A stretch of 5,685 bases of DNA from an uncultured Alphaproteobacteria bacterium (GCA_903849835.1 CAINKA010000138.1:1-5685); one strand, 5' to 3'; positions 1 to 5,600 are shown, counted from the first letter of the stretch. A program made the numbers and translations. The notes: a model not told the origin generated them from the letters alone.

Positions 1-513
1 TCGGAAGAGATAGATGTTGAGGGGTTTGAGTGTTTGACTCATGAGGTCCTCGACGCTGAATTGTCAAGGATGACGACTGTTGGTGAACTCAAACTTGCAG
101 CGCTATTCCTCCAAAAAAATTCCAATCTAAAAATTTTTTTCCAAGAAATTTGCGCTACAAATTCAGAAAAAAAATATTTCCAATTCATGATTCAAAATCA
201 CGATTTAAGCGATTTAAAACGGTTGCTTATTTTTGAAGAAAAAAATTTGGTGCGTGATTTTTATTTGCTAAATTTTGTGAAAAATTTTGATCCAAAAAAA
301 ATTGCTGTTGTCAAAAAAAATCTAAATTTTATTCAAAATTTTTCCGCGCCAATTTTTCCTTTAAATGGCAATGATGTGACTTTGCTTGGATTCAAAGGAA
401 GCGCGGTTGGAAAGGCCATAAAACAGGCTAAAATTTTTTGGATTGAAGGTGATTTTAAAGCTAGCAAAGCTGACCTGGCACTGCTTCTGTCAGGCCTCAA
501 AAAAACTCGGTAA
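1..513 (+). CDS. cca: CCA tRNA nucleotidyltransferase, C-terminal part (5' end outside window)
   Basis: This is the last 170 residues of a CCA-adding enzyme, which builds or repairs the 3'-terminal CCA of tRNAs in the cytoplasm using CTP and ATP. The frame is open from base 1, so the catalytic head with its nucleotidyltransferase motifs lies upstream of the window. The segment matches the helical tail of alphaproteobacterial enzymes. The strongest signature is near the C-terminus: FPLNGNDVTLLGFKGSAVGK, followed by a Trp-containing helix (IFWIEGDF) and a Lys/Ala/Leu-rich end. This corresponds to the family pattern of a 'PL.G.D....G..G..VG' turn followed by 'W....F'. The TTG at 34 and ATG at 70 are internal codons, not starts, because the homologous frame continues through them to the window edge. 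The gene is AT-rich with many A and T runs, and stops with TAA. No clear terminator follows. The assignment rests on pattern recognition of the tail only. Confidence 0.75.
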   Translation, partial: SEEIDVEGFECLTHEVLDAELSRMTTVGELKLAALFLQKNSNLKIFFQEICATNSEKKYFQFMIQNHDLSDLKRLLIFEEKNLVRDFYLLNFVKNFDPKKIAVVKKNLNFIQNFSAPIFPLNGNDVTLLGFKGSAVGKAIKQAKIFWIEGDFKASKADLALLLSGLKKTR

Positions 514-531
514 AATTCGTTGAATTTTTTC

Positions 532-560
532 TTGACAAAACTACCTTGCCACCCACTTAT
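532..560 (+). promoter_or_regulatory. Candidate sigma-70-type promoter for the small gene-ispB-ialB cluster
   Basis: A perfect -35 hexamer TTGACA lies at 532-537, in the only real gap before the 611 gene. At 17 bases spacing the -10 position reads ACTTAT (555-560), which matches TATAAT at only three of six positions, so the -10 element is weak. Transcription would start near 567 and leave a leader of about 45 bases. That leader contains the nine-base direct duplication AATTTCACC AATTTCACC (about 572-589). It is a plausible promoter because it sits where one is needed and downstream genes are almost contiguous, but it is unproven. Confidence 0.35.
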
Positions 561-610
561 TTGCCCCGCAAAATTTCACCAATTTCACCAAACCTTTTTC
601 ACTTCACAAA

Positions 611-919
611 ATGGCAACTGCAAAACAAGAGCAACTCTACAACGAAATCGTCGAATATTACTCCTACGCTGATCGATTGATCAAAGCCGTTGAAGACAGT
701 TCGCACAAGCTTGCGGCTCAACAATTCGCAATTGCTGAAGATGTTACAACTCGCCTCGAAGAGTGTGCAGACCAGCTCAGTTCGCAATATATCGAATTTG
801 TAAAAAATGGCGCATCGGATGAAATCACTGAGGCTGTAAGAAGCTCGCTCAATAATGTCAGTTCAAAAATCGAAGAATGCCGCAATAAAATTTTGATGCT
901 CTACCAAGAAAAAAAATAG
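611..919 (+). CDS. Small all-helical protein of unknown function
   Basis: I do not recognise this 102-residue protein. It reads as almost entirely alpha-helical, acidic and soluble, with no signal peptide or membrane segment. There is a helix around residues 5-62, a break at NGAS (66-69), and a second helix from about 70 to 102. Hydrophobic residues recur in heptad-like spacing (for example LYNEIVEYY and LNNVSSKIEECRNKILMLY), so a coiled-coil or helical hairpin is likely. There are two cysteines (52 and 90). The ATG at 611 is the only good start: no in-frame start lies just upstream, and no Shine-Dalgarno sequence precedes it (the leader reads CCTTTTTCACTTCACAAAATG). It ends one base before ispB, so the two are probably co-transcribed. 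Its codons favour C-ending forms (ATC for Ile, CTC for Leu) more than the neighbours do, which argues for a real and perhaps well-expressed gene. Confidence 0.75.
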   Translation: MATAKQEQLYNEIVEYYSYADRLIKAVEDSSHKLAAQQFAIAEDVTTRLEECADQLSSQYIEFVKNGASDEITEAVRSSLNNVSSKIEECRNKILMLYQEKK

Positions 920-920
920 C

Positions 921-1913
921 ATGGACAAATTCCAAAACATCATCTCAGAGCTCGCGCCTGATTTGAAAAAAGTTGATGAAATTATTTTGGAATTTGCGGT
1001 CGGAAAATCTCCTCTCATTCAAGAAATTTCAAACCACTTAATTTCTTCCGGTGGCAAGCGCATTCGCCCGATTTTATTGATTTTAGCGGCAAAACTTTGT
1101 GGCACAAAATCTGGCAGTGATCACCAAAATTTAGCAGCTGCAGTCGAATTAATTCACAGCGCAACTTTGCTTCATGATGACGTCGTAGACACAAGCCAAA
1201 TCAGGCGCGGCAAAAAAACCGCCAATGCAATTTGGGACAATAAATCCAGCATTCTAGTCGGCGATTACCTCTTCTCGATTGCATTCCAATTGATGGTGCG
1301 TGGCAAAAATTTGCGCGTGCTTGACTTACTCGCCAAAGCCTCGTCAATCATGGCTGACGGCGAGGTGATGCAGCTTGAAAATTCCAGCGACGTTGCGCTT
1401 TCTCAGGAAAAATATTTCGAAATTATTTTTGGTAAAACTGCGGTGCTTTTTTCTGCGGCTTGCGAGTCGGGCGCTTTGGTGAATAATCGTCCCGAGCCAG
1501 AAGTTTCAGCACTTCGCGAGTTTGGAAAAAATCTCGGAATTATTTTTCAAATCATCGATGATGTGCTGGATTATTCCTCGCAAGAAAAAATTTTAGGCAA
1601 AGAAATCGGCAATGATTTCTTCGAAGGAAAAGTGACTTTGCCGATTATTTTAACTTACAAAAATGCTTCTGAAGCAGAGCGGAAGTTGATCCGCGACATT
1701 TTTGAAAAAAATTTATTTGGTGCAGAAAAAAACCAAAATGACTTCGCTGAGATTTTATCCTTGATTGAAAAAAGAAAAGGCATTGACCTCGCCAAGGCAA
1801 GCATTTCGCGCTACCACATCTCAGCATTAAAAAATTTGGAAATTTTTTCCGACTCTGTTTTCAAACAGAATTTAATCGCGATTCTCAATTATTCATCAGA
1901 GAGGATTTTGTAA
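921..1913 (+). CDS. ispB: Long-chain polyprenyl diphosphate synthase (octaprenyl-type)
   Basis: This 330-residue trans-prenyltransferase condenses isopentenyl diphosphate onto an allylic diphosphate to make the side chain of ubiquinone, in the cytoplasm. Visible family motifs, in order, are GGKRIRP (44-50, substrate diphosphate binding), the first aspartate-rich motif LLHDDVVD (83-90, with D86, D87 and D90) followed by RRG (95-97), GKT (171-173), the second aspartate-rich motif FQIIDDVLD (209-217, with D213, D214 and D217), and GKEIGNDFFEGKVTLP (226-241). Length is normal for the family. A small residue (Ala81) five positions before the first DDxxD, rather than an aromatic, fits a long-chain product (C40-C50) and not a farnesyl or geranylgeranyl synthase; this is inference. 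The ATG starts one base after the stop of the 611 gene, with only a weak purine stretch ahead (AAGAAAAAAAATAG). Its stop overlaps the start of the next gene by one base. Confidence 0.9.
   Translation: MDKFQNIISELAPDLKKVDEIILEFAVGKSPLIQEISNHLISSGGKRIRPILLILAAKLCGTKSGSDHQNLAAAVELIHSATLLHDDVVDTSQIRRGKKTANAIWDNKSSILVGDYLFSIAFQLMVRGKNLRVLDLLAKASSIMADGEVMQLENSSDVALSQEKYFEIIFGKTAVLFSAACESGALVNNRPEPEVSALREFGKNLGIIFQIIDDVLDYSSQEKILGKEIGNDFFEGKVTLPIILTYKNASEAERKLIRDIFEKNLFGAEKNQNDFAEILSLIEKRKGIDLAKASISRYHISALKNLEIFSDSVFKQNLIAILNYSSERIL
1898..1905 (+). promoter_or_regulatory. Shine-Dalgarno site of the IalB-like gene
   Basis: AGAGAGGA lies inside the end of ispB, with its GAGGA core ending seven bases before the ATG at 1913. 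It is the clearest ribosome binding site in the window. It fixes the start of the IalB-like protein at the ATG that overlaps the ispB TAA by one base. Confidence 0.6.
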
Positions 1914-2443
1914 TGAAATTTCTAAAACATCTCACGACCATCGCCGTCGCAATCGCGATTTACGCAATTCTTTTTTTGGTTGCACTGCGCCAGAAGGCTC
2001 ATTCACAGGTGATAGACAGCTCTTTCTACAAATGGACGGTTTACGAAATTCAGGAAAATGAATTGGATTACAAAAAATGTTACATCGTTGCTCATCCAAC
2101 AAAAATGGACACGGACCACAATTCGCGCCAAAAACCTTACGTGATGATTACGCGCTTCCAAAAAGATCGTACCGAAGAAATCAGCGTTTTCGGTGGCTTC
2201 GAATTTAAACTCAGCAGCGAAATTTTTGTTTTAGTCGACGAAAAACAATTCAAGCTTTTATCCAAGAAAGACATTGCTTGGGCGAAGACAAAATCCGAAG
2301 ACATCAAAATCATCAGTGCGATGCTCAACAGCTCCGTGGTGAAAATCCGAAGCGATTCCTCGATTGGCACTTACGCAGTCGACGAATATTCGATGAAAGG
2401 AATCACCAGAGCCTACGGGCGGATGAGAGAAATTTGTAAATAA
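1913..2443 (+). CDS. IalB-family (invasion-associated locus B) exported protein
   Basis: This 176-residue protein belongs to the IalB family, small periplasmic or envelope proteins common in Alphaproteobacteria and named after a Bartonella erythrocyte-invasion locus; their molecular function is generally unknown. A basic start (MKFLKH) precedes a hydrophobic stretch at residues 8-25 and AHSQ (29-32), so it is either a cleaved signal peptide or an N-terminal membrane anchor. The mature part shows the family pattern: W41 near the start, a first cysteine at C56 (KKCYIV), a beta-rich core with RQKPYVMITR and GGFEFKL, then AWAK (122-125), a DIKIISAML segment (130-138), a DSSIGTYAVDEYSMKGITRAY stretch (148-168), and a terminal cysteine at C175. 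C56 and C175 are well placed for a disulfide, consistent with an oxidising compartment. The TAATGA overlap with ispB plus a good ribosome binding site imply co-transcription and possibly translational coupling. Membership of the family does not imply that this organism is invasive. Confidence 0.75.
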   Translation: MKFLKHLTTIAVAIAIYAILFLVALRQKAHSQVIDSSFYKWTVYEIQENELDYKKCYIVAHPTKMDTDHNSRQKPYVMITRFQKDRTEEISVFGGFEFKLSSEIFVLVDEKQFKLLSKKDIAWAKTKSEDIKIISAMLNSSVVKIRSDSSIGTYAVDEYSMKGITRAYGRMREICK

Positions 2444-2516
2444 AAACATGACAAGAGCAAAGTCAAAAAGGTAAATTTTTTCTTGAATAATTTTCACCGT
2501 AAGCCGAAAGTTTTTC

Positions 2517-2604
2517 TCGGTGAGAACGGGCGATTTGCTTGTCTAGCGAGTCAGGTTCGAAAGAAAGCAGCTCAAGATTTGTTGAGTCGGGTCGTTCTCA
2601 CTTT
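2517..2604 (+). ncRNA. ffs: Signal recognition particle RNA, small bacterial (4.5S) type
   Basis: This is the RNA core of the signal recognition particle, which with Ffh targets nascent membrane and secreted proteins to FtsY and the Sec machinery. The diagnostic element is the apical Ffh-binding domain, GAGTCAGG at 2548-2555 and AAGCAGCTC at 2565-2573. It matches the E. coli GTCAGG / GGAAGCAGC internal-loop signature. Between them is a short stem (TTC 2556-2558 with GAA 2563-2565) capped by a GAAA tetraloop (2559-2562). The whole region folds into one long hairpin. The closing helix pairs 2519-2528 with 2593-2602 (nine Watson-Crick pairs plus an end G-U), and a second helix pairs 2531-2536 with 2584-2589. 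Exact 5' and 3' ends are uncertain by roughly ten bases. No convincing promoter or T-run terminator is visible. Position immediately upstream of dnaX fits the common genomic neighbourhood of this RNA. Confidence 0.88.
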
Positions 2605-2623
2605 GCAAATTTAGAGTCGTCCC

Positions 2624-2700
2624 TTGCGGCCGACCACTTCACGAAATTGTAGGGGCGGCCATTGTGGCCGACCGCGGGCTGGCACAAGACCAGCCCCTAC
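2624..2700 (+). repeat. GC-rich intergenic palindromic repeat with a partial second copy
   Basis: A GC-rich block interrupts otherwise AT-rich DNA. GTAGGGGC (2649-2656) is the perfect reverse complement of GCCCCTAC (2693-2700). Inside are two smaller hairpins: CGGCC/GGCCG (2656-2660 with 2666-2670) and GGGCTGG/CCAGCCC (2676-2682 with 2690-2696). The outer stem and the right-hand hairpin compete for bases 2693-2696, so alternative folds exist. TTGCGGCCGACC at 2624-2635 repeats TTGTGGCCGACC at 2662-2673 with one mismatch, suggesting a truncated neighbouring copy. The 'GTAGGGGC...GCCCCTAC' style is familiar from dispersed non-coding palindromic repeats in many bacteria. It may also act as a transcription attenuator between ffs and dnaX, but it lacks a T-run. 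Confidence 0.7.
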
Positions 2701-2728
2701 TAGATTCACATTTTCCCCTCCTCAAAAT

Positions 2729-3994
2729 ATGTCCTCCTACCTAGTCCTAGCGCGCAAATATCGTCCGCAAAATTTTGATGAATTGGTGGGTCAGGAAGTT
2801 TTGGTTACGACTTTGGCCAATGCCATAAAAAATAATCGGCTGCATCACGCTTACATTCTCACTGGAATTAGAGGCGTCGGAAAAACTACCACGGCGCGCA
2901 TCATCGCAAAAACTTTAAATTGTCTCGACAGCTCTGCACGCTTGACTGCCAAGGCTTGCGGAGTTTGCGATAATTGTCGTTTGATTGCGGGATCAAAACA
3001 TCAAGACGTAATCGAAATCGACGCGGCAAGCAGAACGGGAGTTGACGACATTCGCGAAATTATCGATTCAATCGCTTACGCACCCGTCTCCGCAACTTAC
3101 AAAATCTACATCATCGATGAAGTGCACATGCTGAGCAACAGTGCTTTCAACGCCTTGTTGAAAACTTTGGAAGAACCTCCTGCTCACGTAAAATTTATTT
3201 TCGCCACGACAGAAATCAGAAAAGTTCCGATCACAATTTTGTCGCGTTGTCAGCGTTTTGATTTGCGACGTTTGGATGAAAAAGAAATCCTCGCCCACTT
3301 AAAAAATATTTTAGCGCAAGAAAATTTGGAAGCCGAAGAGCTTGCGCTAGAGCTGATTTCCAAGATGTCGGAAGGTTCTGTGCGCGATTCTTTGTCGCTG
3401 CTTGATCAAGCTCTCGCCAGCAATAATCATCAAAAATTTCTGTCGGCTAGTTTGGTAGAAAAAATGTTGGGATTGAATGACAAGATAAAAATCATCGAAC
3501 TTTTTGAAGCACTTCTCGGCGGTGATTTTTCTACTTCTTTGAAAATTTTTTCAGAAATTTATTCTTACTCATCGGATGTCGCGCAGCTCAATCAAGAGCT
3601 GATGGACATAACTCACAAAACCACGTCAGTCAAGCTTGTAAGTGGTTACAGATTGGACGGATATTCGAAATTCCAGCAAGAAAAAATTTCCGAAATCGCT
3701 GCAAAAATTTCTTTAAATTCACTGACAAGAATTTGGCAAATGTTGAGCAAAGGCATCGCCGAAATAAATTTTTCTTCCTCGCCAAAAACTGCTTTTGAAA
3801 TGTTGATGGTGCGGATTTGTCACGTGGTTGCATTACCAAATTTACAAAAAATTTTGCTCGATTTAAATGACACAAAAAATTCAAAAGAGGAAAATTTTGT
3901 TGCTCAAAAACAAAGCGAAATTAATGATAAAAAAGAAGATCTCGATTTAGTGAACGAGGTCTTGCGCAGCTTTGAAGGAGCGAAAATAATTTAG
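2729..3994 (+). CDS. dnaX: DNA polymerase III subunit tau/gamma (clamp loader ATPase)
   Basis: DnaX is the ATPase motor of the clamp loader, which places the beta sliding clamp on primed DNA. Its tau form also links the loader to the polymerase and helicase. Residues 1-22 (YLVLARKYRPQNFDELVGQ) are the standard N-terminus. Next come Walker A GIRGVGKTT (46-54), a four-cysteine zinc site (C65, C77, C80, C83), Walker B with acidic D130-E131 (IIDEVHML), the SRC arginine-finger motif (172-174) and sensor 2 GSVRDSLSLLDQ (216-227). Collar helices follow to about residue 370. The protein is 421 residues, much shorter than typical tau, yet it ends in VNEVLRSFEGAKII, resembling the C-terminal tail of alphaproteobacterial tau. 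I chose the ATG at 2729, giving MSSYLVLARKYRP. The frame stays open 35 codons upstream to a TTG at 2624, but that stretch is the palindromic repeat and not protein. No Shine-Dalgarno sequence precedes the ATG (leader TTTTCCCCTCCTCAAAATATG). Confidence 0.93.
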   Translation: MSSYLVLARKYRPQNFDELVGQEVLVTTLANAIKNNRLHHAYILTGIRGVGKTTTARIIAKTLNCLDSSARLTAKACGVCDNCRLIAGSKHQDVIEIDAASRTGVDDIREIIDSIAYAPVSATYKIYIIDEVHMLSNSAFNALLKTLEEPPAHVKFIFATTEIRKVPITILSRCQRFDLRRLDEKEILAHLKNILAQENLEAEELALELISKMSEGSVRDSLSLLDQALASNNHQKFLSASLVEKMLGLNDKIKIIELFEALLGGDFSTSLKIFSEIYSYSSDVAQLNQELMDITHKTTSVKLVSGYRLDGYSKFQQEKISEIAAKISLNSLTRIWQMLSKGIAEINFSSSPKTAFEMLMVRICHVVALPNLQKILLDLNDTKNSKEENFVAQKQSEINDKKEDLDLVNEVLRSFEGAKII

Positions 3995-4038
3995 CAGTTT
4001 AGCCGGTTTTAAAACACAAATGTTGCAAAAACACAAAG

Positions 4039-4110
4039 GTCATGCTGAGCCTGTCGAAGCATGATTCGAGGCACGTACCAAGAATCATGCTTCGACAGGC
4101 TCAGCATGAC
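4039..4110. repeat. Perfect 29-bp inverted repeat (dispersed palindromic repeat, possible terminator)
   Basis: The left arm at 4039-4067 (begins GTCATGCTGAGCCTGTCGAA) is the exact reverse complement of the right arm at 4082-4110 (ends GGCTCAGCATGAC). A 14-base spacer (4068-4081) separates them. The arms are far more GC-rich than the surroundings. The core TGCTGAGCCTGTCGAAGCA is, from general familiarity, a motif of dispersed intergenic palindromic repeats in many environmental bacterial genomes. A transcript in either direction would form a very stable hairpin, so it may protect the dnaX mRNA 3' end or end transcription. There is no T-run directly after either arm, so a classical intrinsic terminator is not shown. 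No transposase gene lies beside it. Confidence 0.9.
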
Positions 4111-4153
4111 ATTGTTAAGTTGTAAATTTTCCTAATCCGAATCCCAATCCCCC

Positions 4154-5212
4154 ATGACCGAAATAAAAAAAATAAAAGTTCTTTGCGTCGAAGACGAGCA
4201 AGATATTCGTGAAAATATTGCAGAAATTTTGCGTGACGAAGGTTTTGAAGTATTCGAGGCGGATAACGGAAAACGTGGCTTCGAATCCTTCATGCAAAAC
4301 AAACCCGACCTCGTGGTTTCAGACATCATGATGCCAGAAGTTGATGGCTATGCTTTGTTACAGCTCATTCGTGAAAGTAAAAATATTCGCAATAACACAG
4401 TTCCATTTATTTTTCTAACTGCGCTTGGGCAGAAGGATAACGTCATCAAAGGAGTTGGATTGTCGGCGAATGATTACCTCATCAAGCCAATCGATTTCGA
4501 GTTGATGATCGCGAAAGTGAAAGAGAAAACAACCAATGCTCTCAAGGTTCAAGAAGGTCACGATCGCAACATCAAAAATATCAAAAGCCAAGTTGCGACG
4601 ATCTTGCCATCCGAACTTTTTTCTTATCTCGATGTCATCAGTCAAACCGCTTCAATTCTGAAAGAAGAGCCTTACGGACATTTTCCACATCGTCGTTACG
4701 GAGAAGATTTGGACAAAATTTACATCCATGCGATGAAGCTTCGCAGCTCAATCACCAACTCGCTTGATGGCGGTGTGATCGATAACAAACTCAATGCTGA
4801 CGAAGAAATTATTTCCATCATTGCCTTCTTGGAAGACTTCATTGGCGGGCTTAGCGAGAAGTTCAAAAAACGCATCACGCTTGAACGTCCATTTGAATTT
4901 GAAACCATGCCTCACTTGAAAATTGATCGATTGGTTTTGATCGATGCCTTGCGCAAAATTTTCGCCGGCATGTTCAAATCCGATCCGGAAGGGATGATAA
5001 ATATCACGATCATGTTTGATCACTTGGATCAAATGGTGGTGATTTTTTACCTAAAATCAGAAATTCAAAATGTTGATTTGAAAACGAATTGTGATGCAGC
5101 GCAAATCAGTAAAATTTTGGATAAACAGACTTGCCGTTTTGAAATTGTGGAAGCTAAAGAAAACACCGCCATGCTTGTGATTCCAGCTCATCGATTGATC
5201 GCGAAATCATGA
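4154..5212 (+). CDS. Response regulator: receiver domain fused to a degenerate histidine-kinase-like core
   Basis: Residues 6-126 form a complete receiver domain: acidic pocket E13-D14, phosphoacceptor D57 (VVSDIMMP), T89 (FLTA) and K111 (LIKP), so phosphorylation by a partner kinase is expected. Residues about 140-352 carry no DNA-binding domain. Instead residues 150-205 align with a kinase dimerisation helix pair: SELFSYLDVISQTASILKEE (153-172) runs parallel to the usual HELRTPLNAIIGFSELLKEE. The phosphorylated His is replaced by Ser153. The next part (about 215-345) resembles the ATP-binding domain (DRLVLIDALRKIF...PEG, 258-280), but both N-box Asn positions are Lys268 and Gly272, and no DxGxG box is present. 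It is therefore probably a phosphorylation-controlled pseudokinase or docking protein, not an enzyme. A ChpT-like phosphotransferase is an alternative, but the acceptor His is missing. The ATG lacks a Shine-Dalgarno sequence. The stop overlaps the next start by four bases (ATGA). Confidence 0.85.
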   Translation: MTEIKKIKVLCVEDEQDIRENIAEILRDEGFEVFEADNGKRGFESFMQNKPDLVVSDIMMPEVDGYALLQLIRESKNIRNNTVPFIFLTALGQKDNVIKGVGLSANDYLIKPIDFELMIAKVKEKTTNALKVQEGHDRNIKNIKSQVATILPSELFSYLDVISQTASILKEEPYGHFPHRRYGEDLDKIYIHAMKLRSSITNSLDGGVIDNKLNADEEIISIIAFLEDFIGGLSEKFKKRITLERPFEFETMPHLKIDRLVLIDALRKIFAGMFKSDPEGMINITIMFDHLDQMVVIFYLKSEIQNVDLKTNCDAAQISKILDKQTCRFEIVEAKENTAMLVIPAHRLIAKS

Positions 5213-5592
5213 ATTTAGAGCCGGTTGTTACCACCAAAAACCTCAGAGTTTTTGGTTTGATTTGGAGCCTGATTTTCTCCATCATTTCATTCAAAACAAA
5301 AAACTTTTTAGTAATTTTTATCGCAGGATTTTTTTTCTGCGTTGCAGTTTTTTTTCCCAGATTTTTTCTTCGTACAAAAATTTATCAGAGTTGGATCAGA
5401 TTTGGCAACGTGCTCGGAGCAATTAATGGCCTCATCATCAGCTTCATTTTATTCTACGGAATTTTTACTCCGACCGGAATTGTGATGCGACTTTTTAAAA
5501 AAGATTTACTTGCAAAAAAACTTAACCCTTCCGCTAGCAGCTATTTCATTGATCGCGTGACTCAGCCAACAGACATGAAGAACCAATTCTAA
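5209..5592 (+). CDS. SxtJ-family-like small membrane protein
   Basis: This 127-residue integral membrane protein resembles the SxtJ family, named from the saxitoxin cluster but widespread in bacteria and often found near carbamoyltransferase or surface-polysaccharide genes; its biochemical role is unknown. Hydrophobic segments lie at about residues 14-28, 32-51 and 67-88. The family-like signature follows the last segment: FTPTGIVMRLFKKDLLAKKL (86-105), compared with the usual 'TP.G..MR..G.D.L', and then SSYFIDR (110-116) near the C-terminus. The Gly usually seen before the Lys-Asp pair is Lys here. The ATG at 5209 sits inside the stop of the regulator gene (ATGA overlap) and has no ribosome binding site of its own, so translational coupling is likely. 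Long T runs encode Phe-rich stretches. The family call comes from motif memory, not a search. Confidence 0.65.
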   Translation: MNLEPVVTTKNLRVFGLIWSLIFSIISFKTKNFLVIFIAGFFFCVAVFFPRFFLRTKIYQSWIRFGNVLGAINGLIISFILFYGIFTPTGIVMRLFKKDLLAKKLNPSASSYFIDRVTQPTDMKNQF

Positions 5593-5600
5593 AATCAAAA

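Noticed and set aside
34..72. TTG at 34 or ATG at 70 as the start of the first gene
   Set aside because: The frame is open to base 1 and the product is clearly the tail of a longer enzyme, so these are internal codons.
469..530. Possible terminator after the CCA enzyme gene
   Set aside because: Only short CCTG/CAGG complementarity inside the coding end, followed by an A-run on this strand. The T-run at 525-530 is not directly preceded by a stem.
2448..2476. Possible promoter for ffs (ATGACA, 17 bases, GTAAAT)
   Set aside because: The -10 matches at only three of six positions and the predicted start is well upstream of the RNA. AT-rich DNA gives such matches by chance.
3927..3936. A6G stretch near the end of dnaX, like the E. 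coli gamma frameshift heptamer
   Set aside because: The reading frame is AAA AAA GAA, not A AAA AAG, so it is not phased for the known -1 slip. It lies about 20 codons from the natural stop, and the protein is already gamma-sized.
4039..4110. CRISPR-like or insertion-sequence end
   Set aside because: There is one inverted pair only, no repeated spacers, no transposase and no target-site duplication that I can see.
599..5032. Several minus-strand open frames of 60-94 codons lying opposite the genes
   Set aside because: Each lies antisense to a well-supported gene, has composition expected of a complement, and shows no recognisable domain or ribosome binding site.
5331..5367. T8 runs in the SxtJ-like gene as programmed slippage sites
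   Set aside because: A and T runs are common throughout this AT-rich window, the frame is intact to the expected family end, and no alternative frame is informative.
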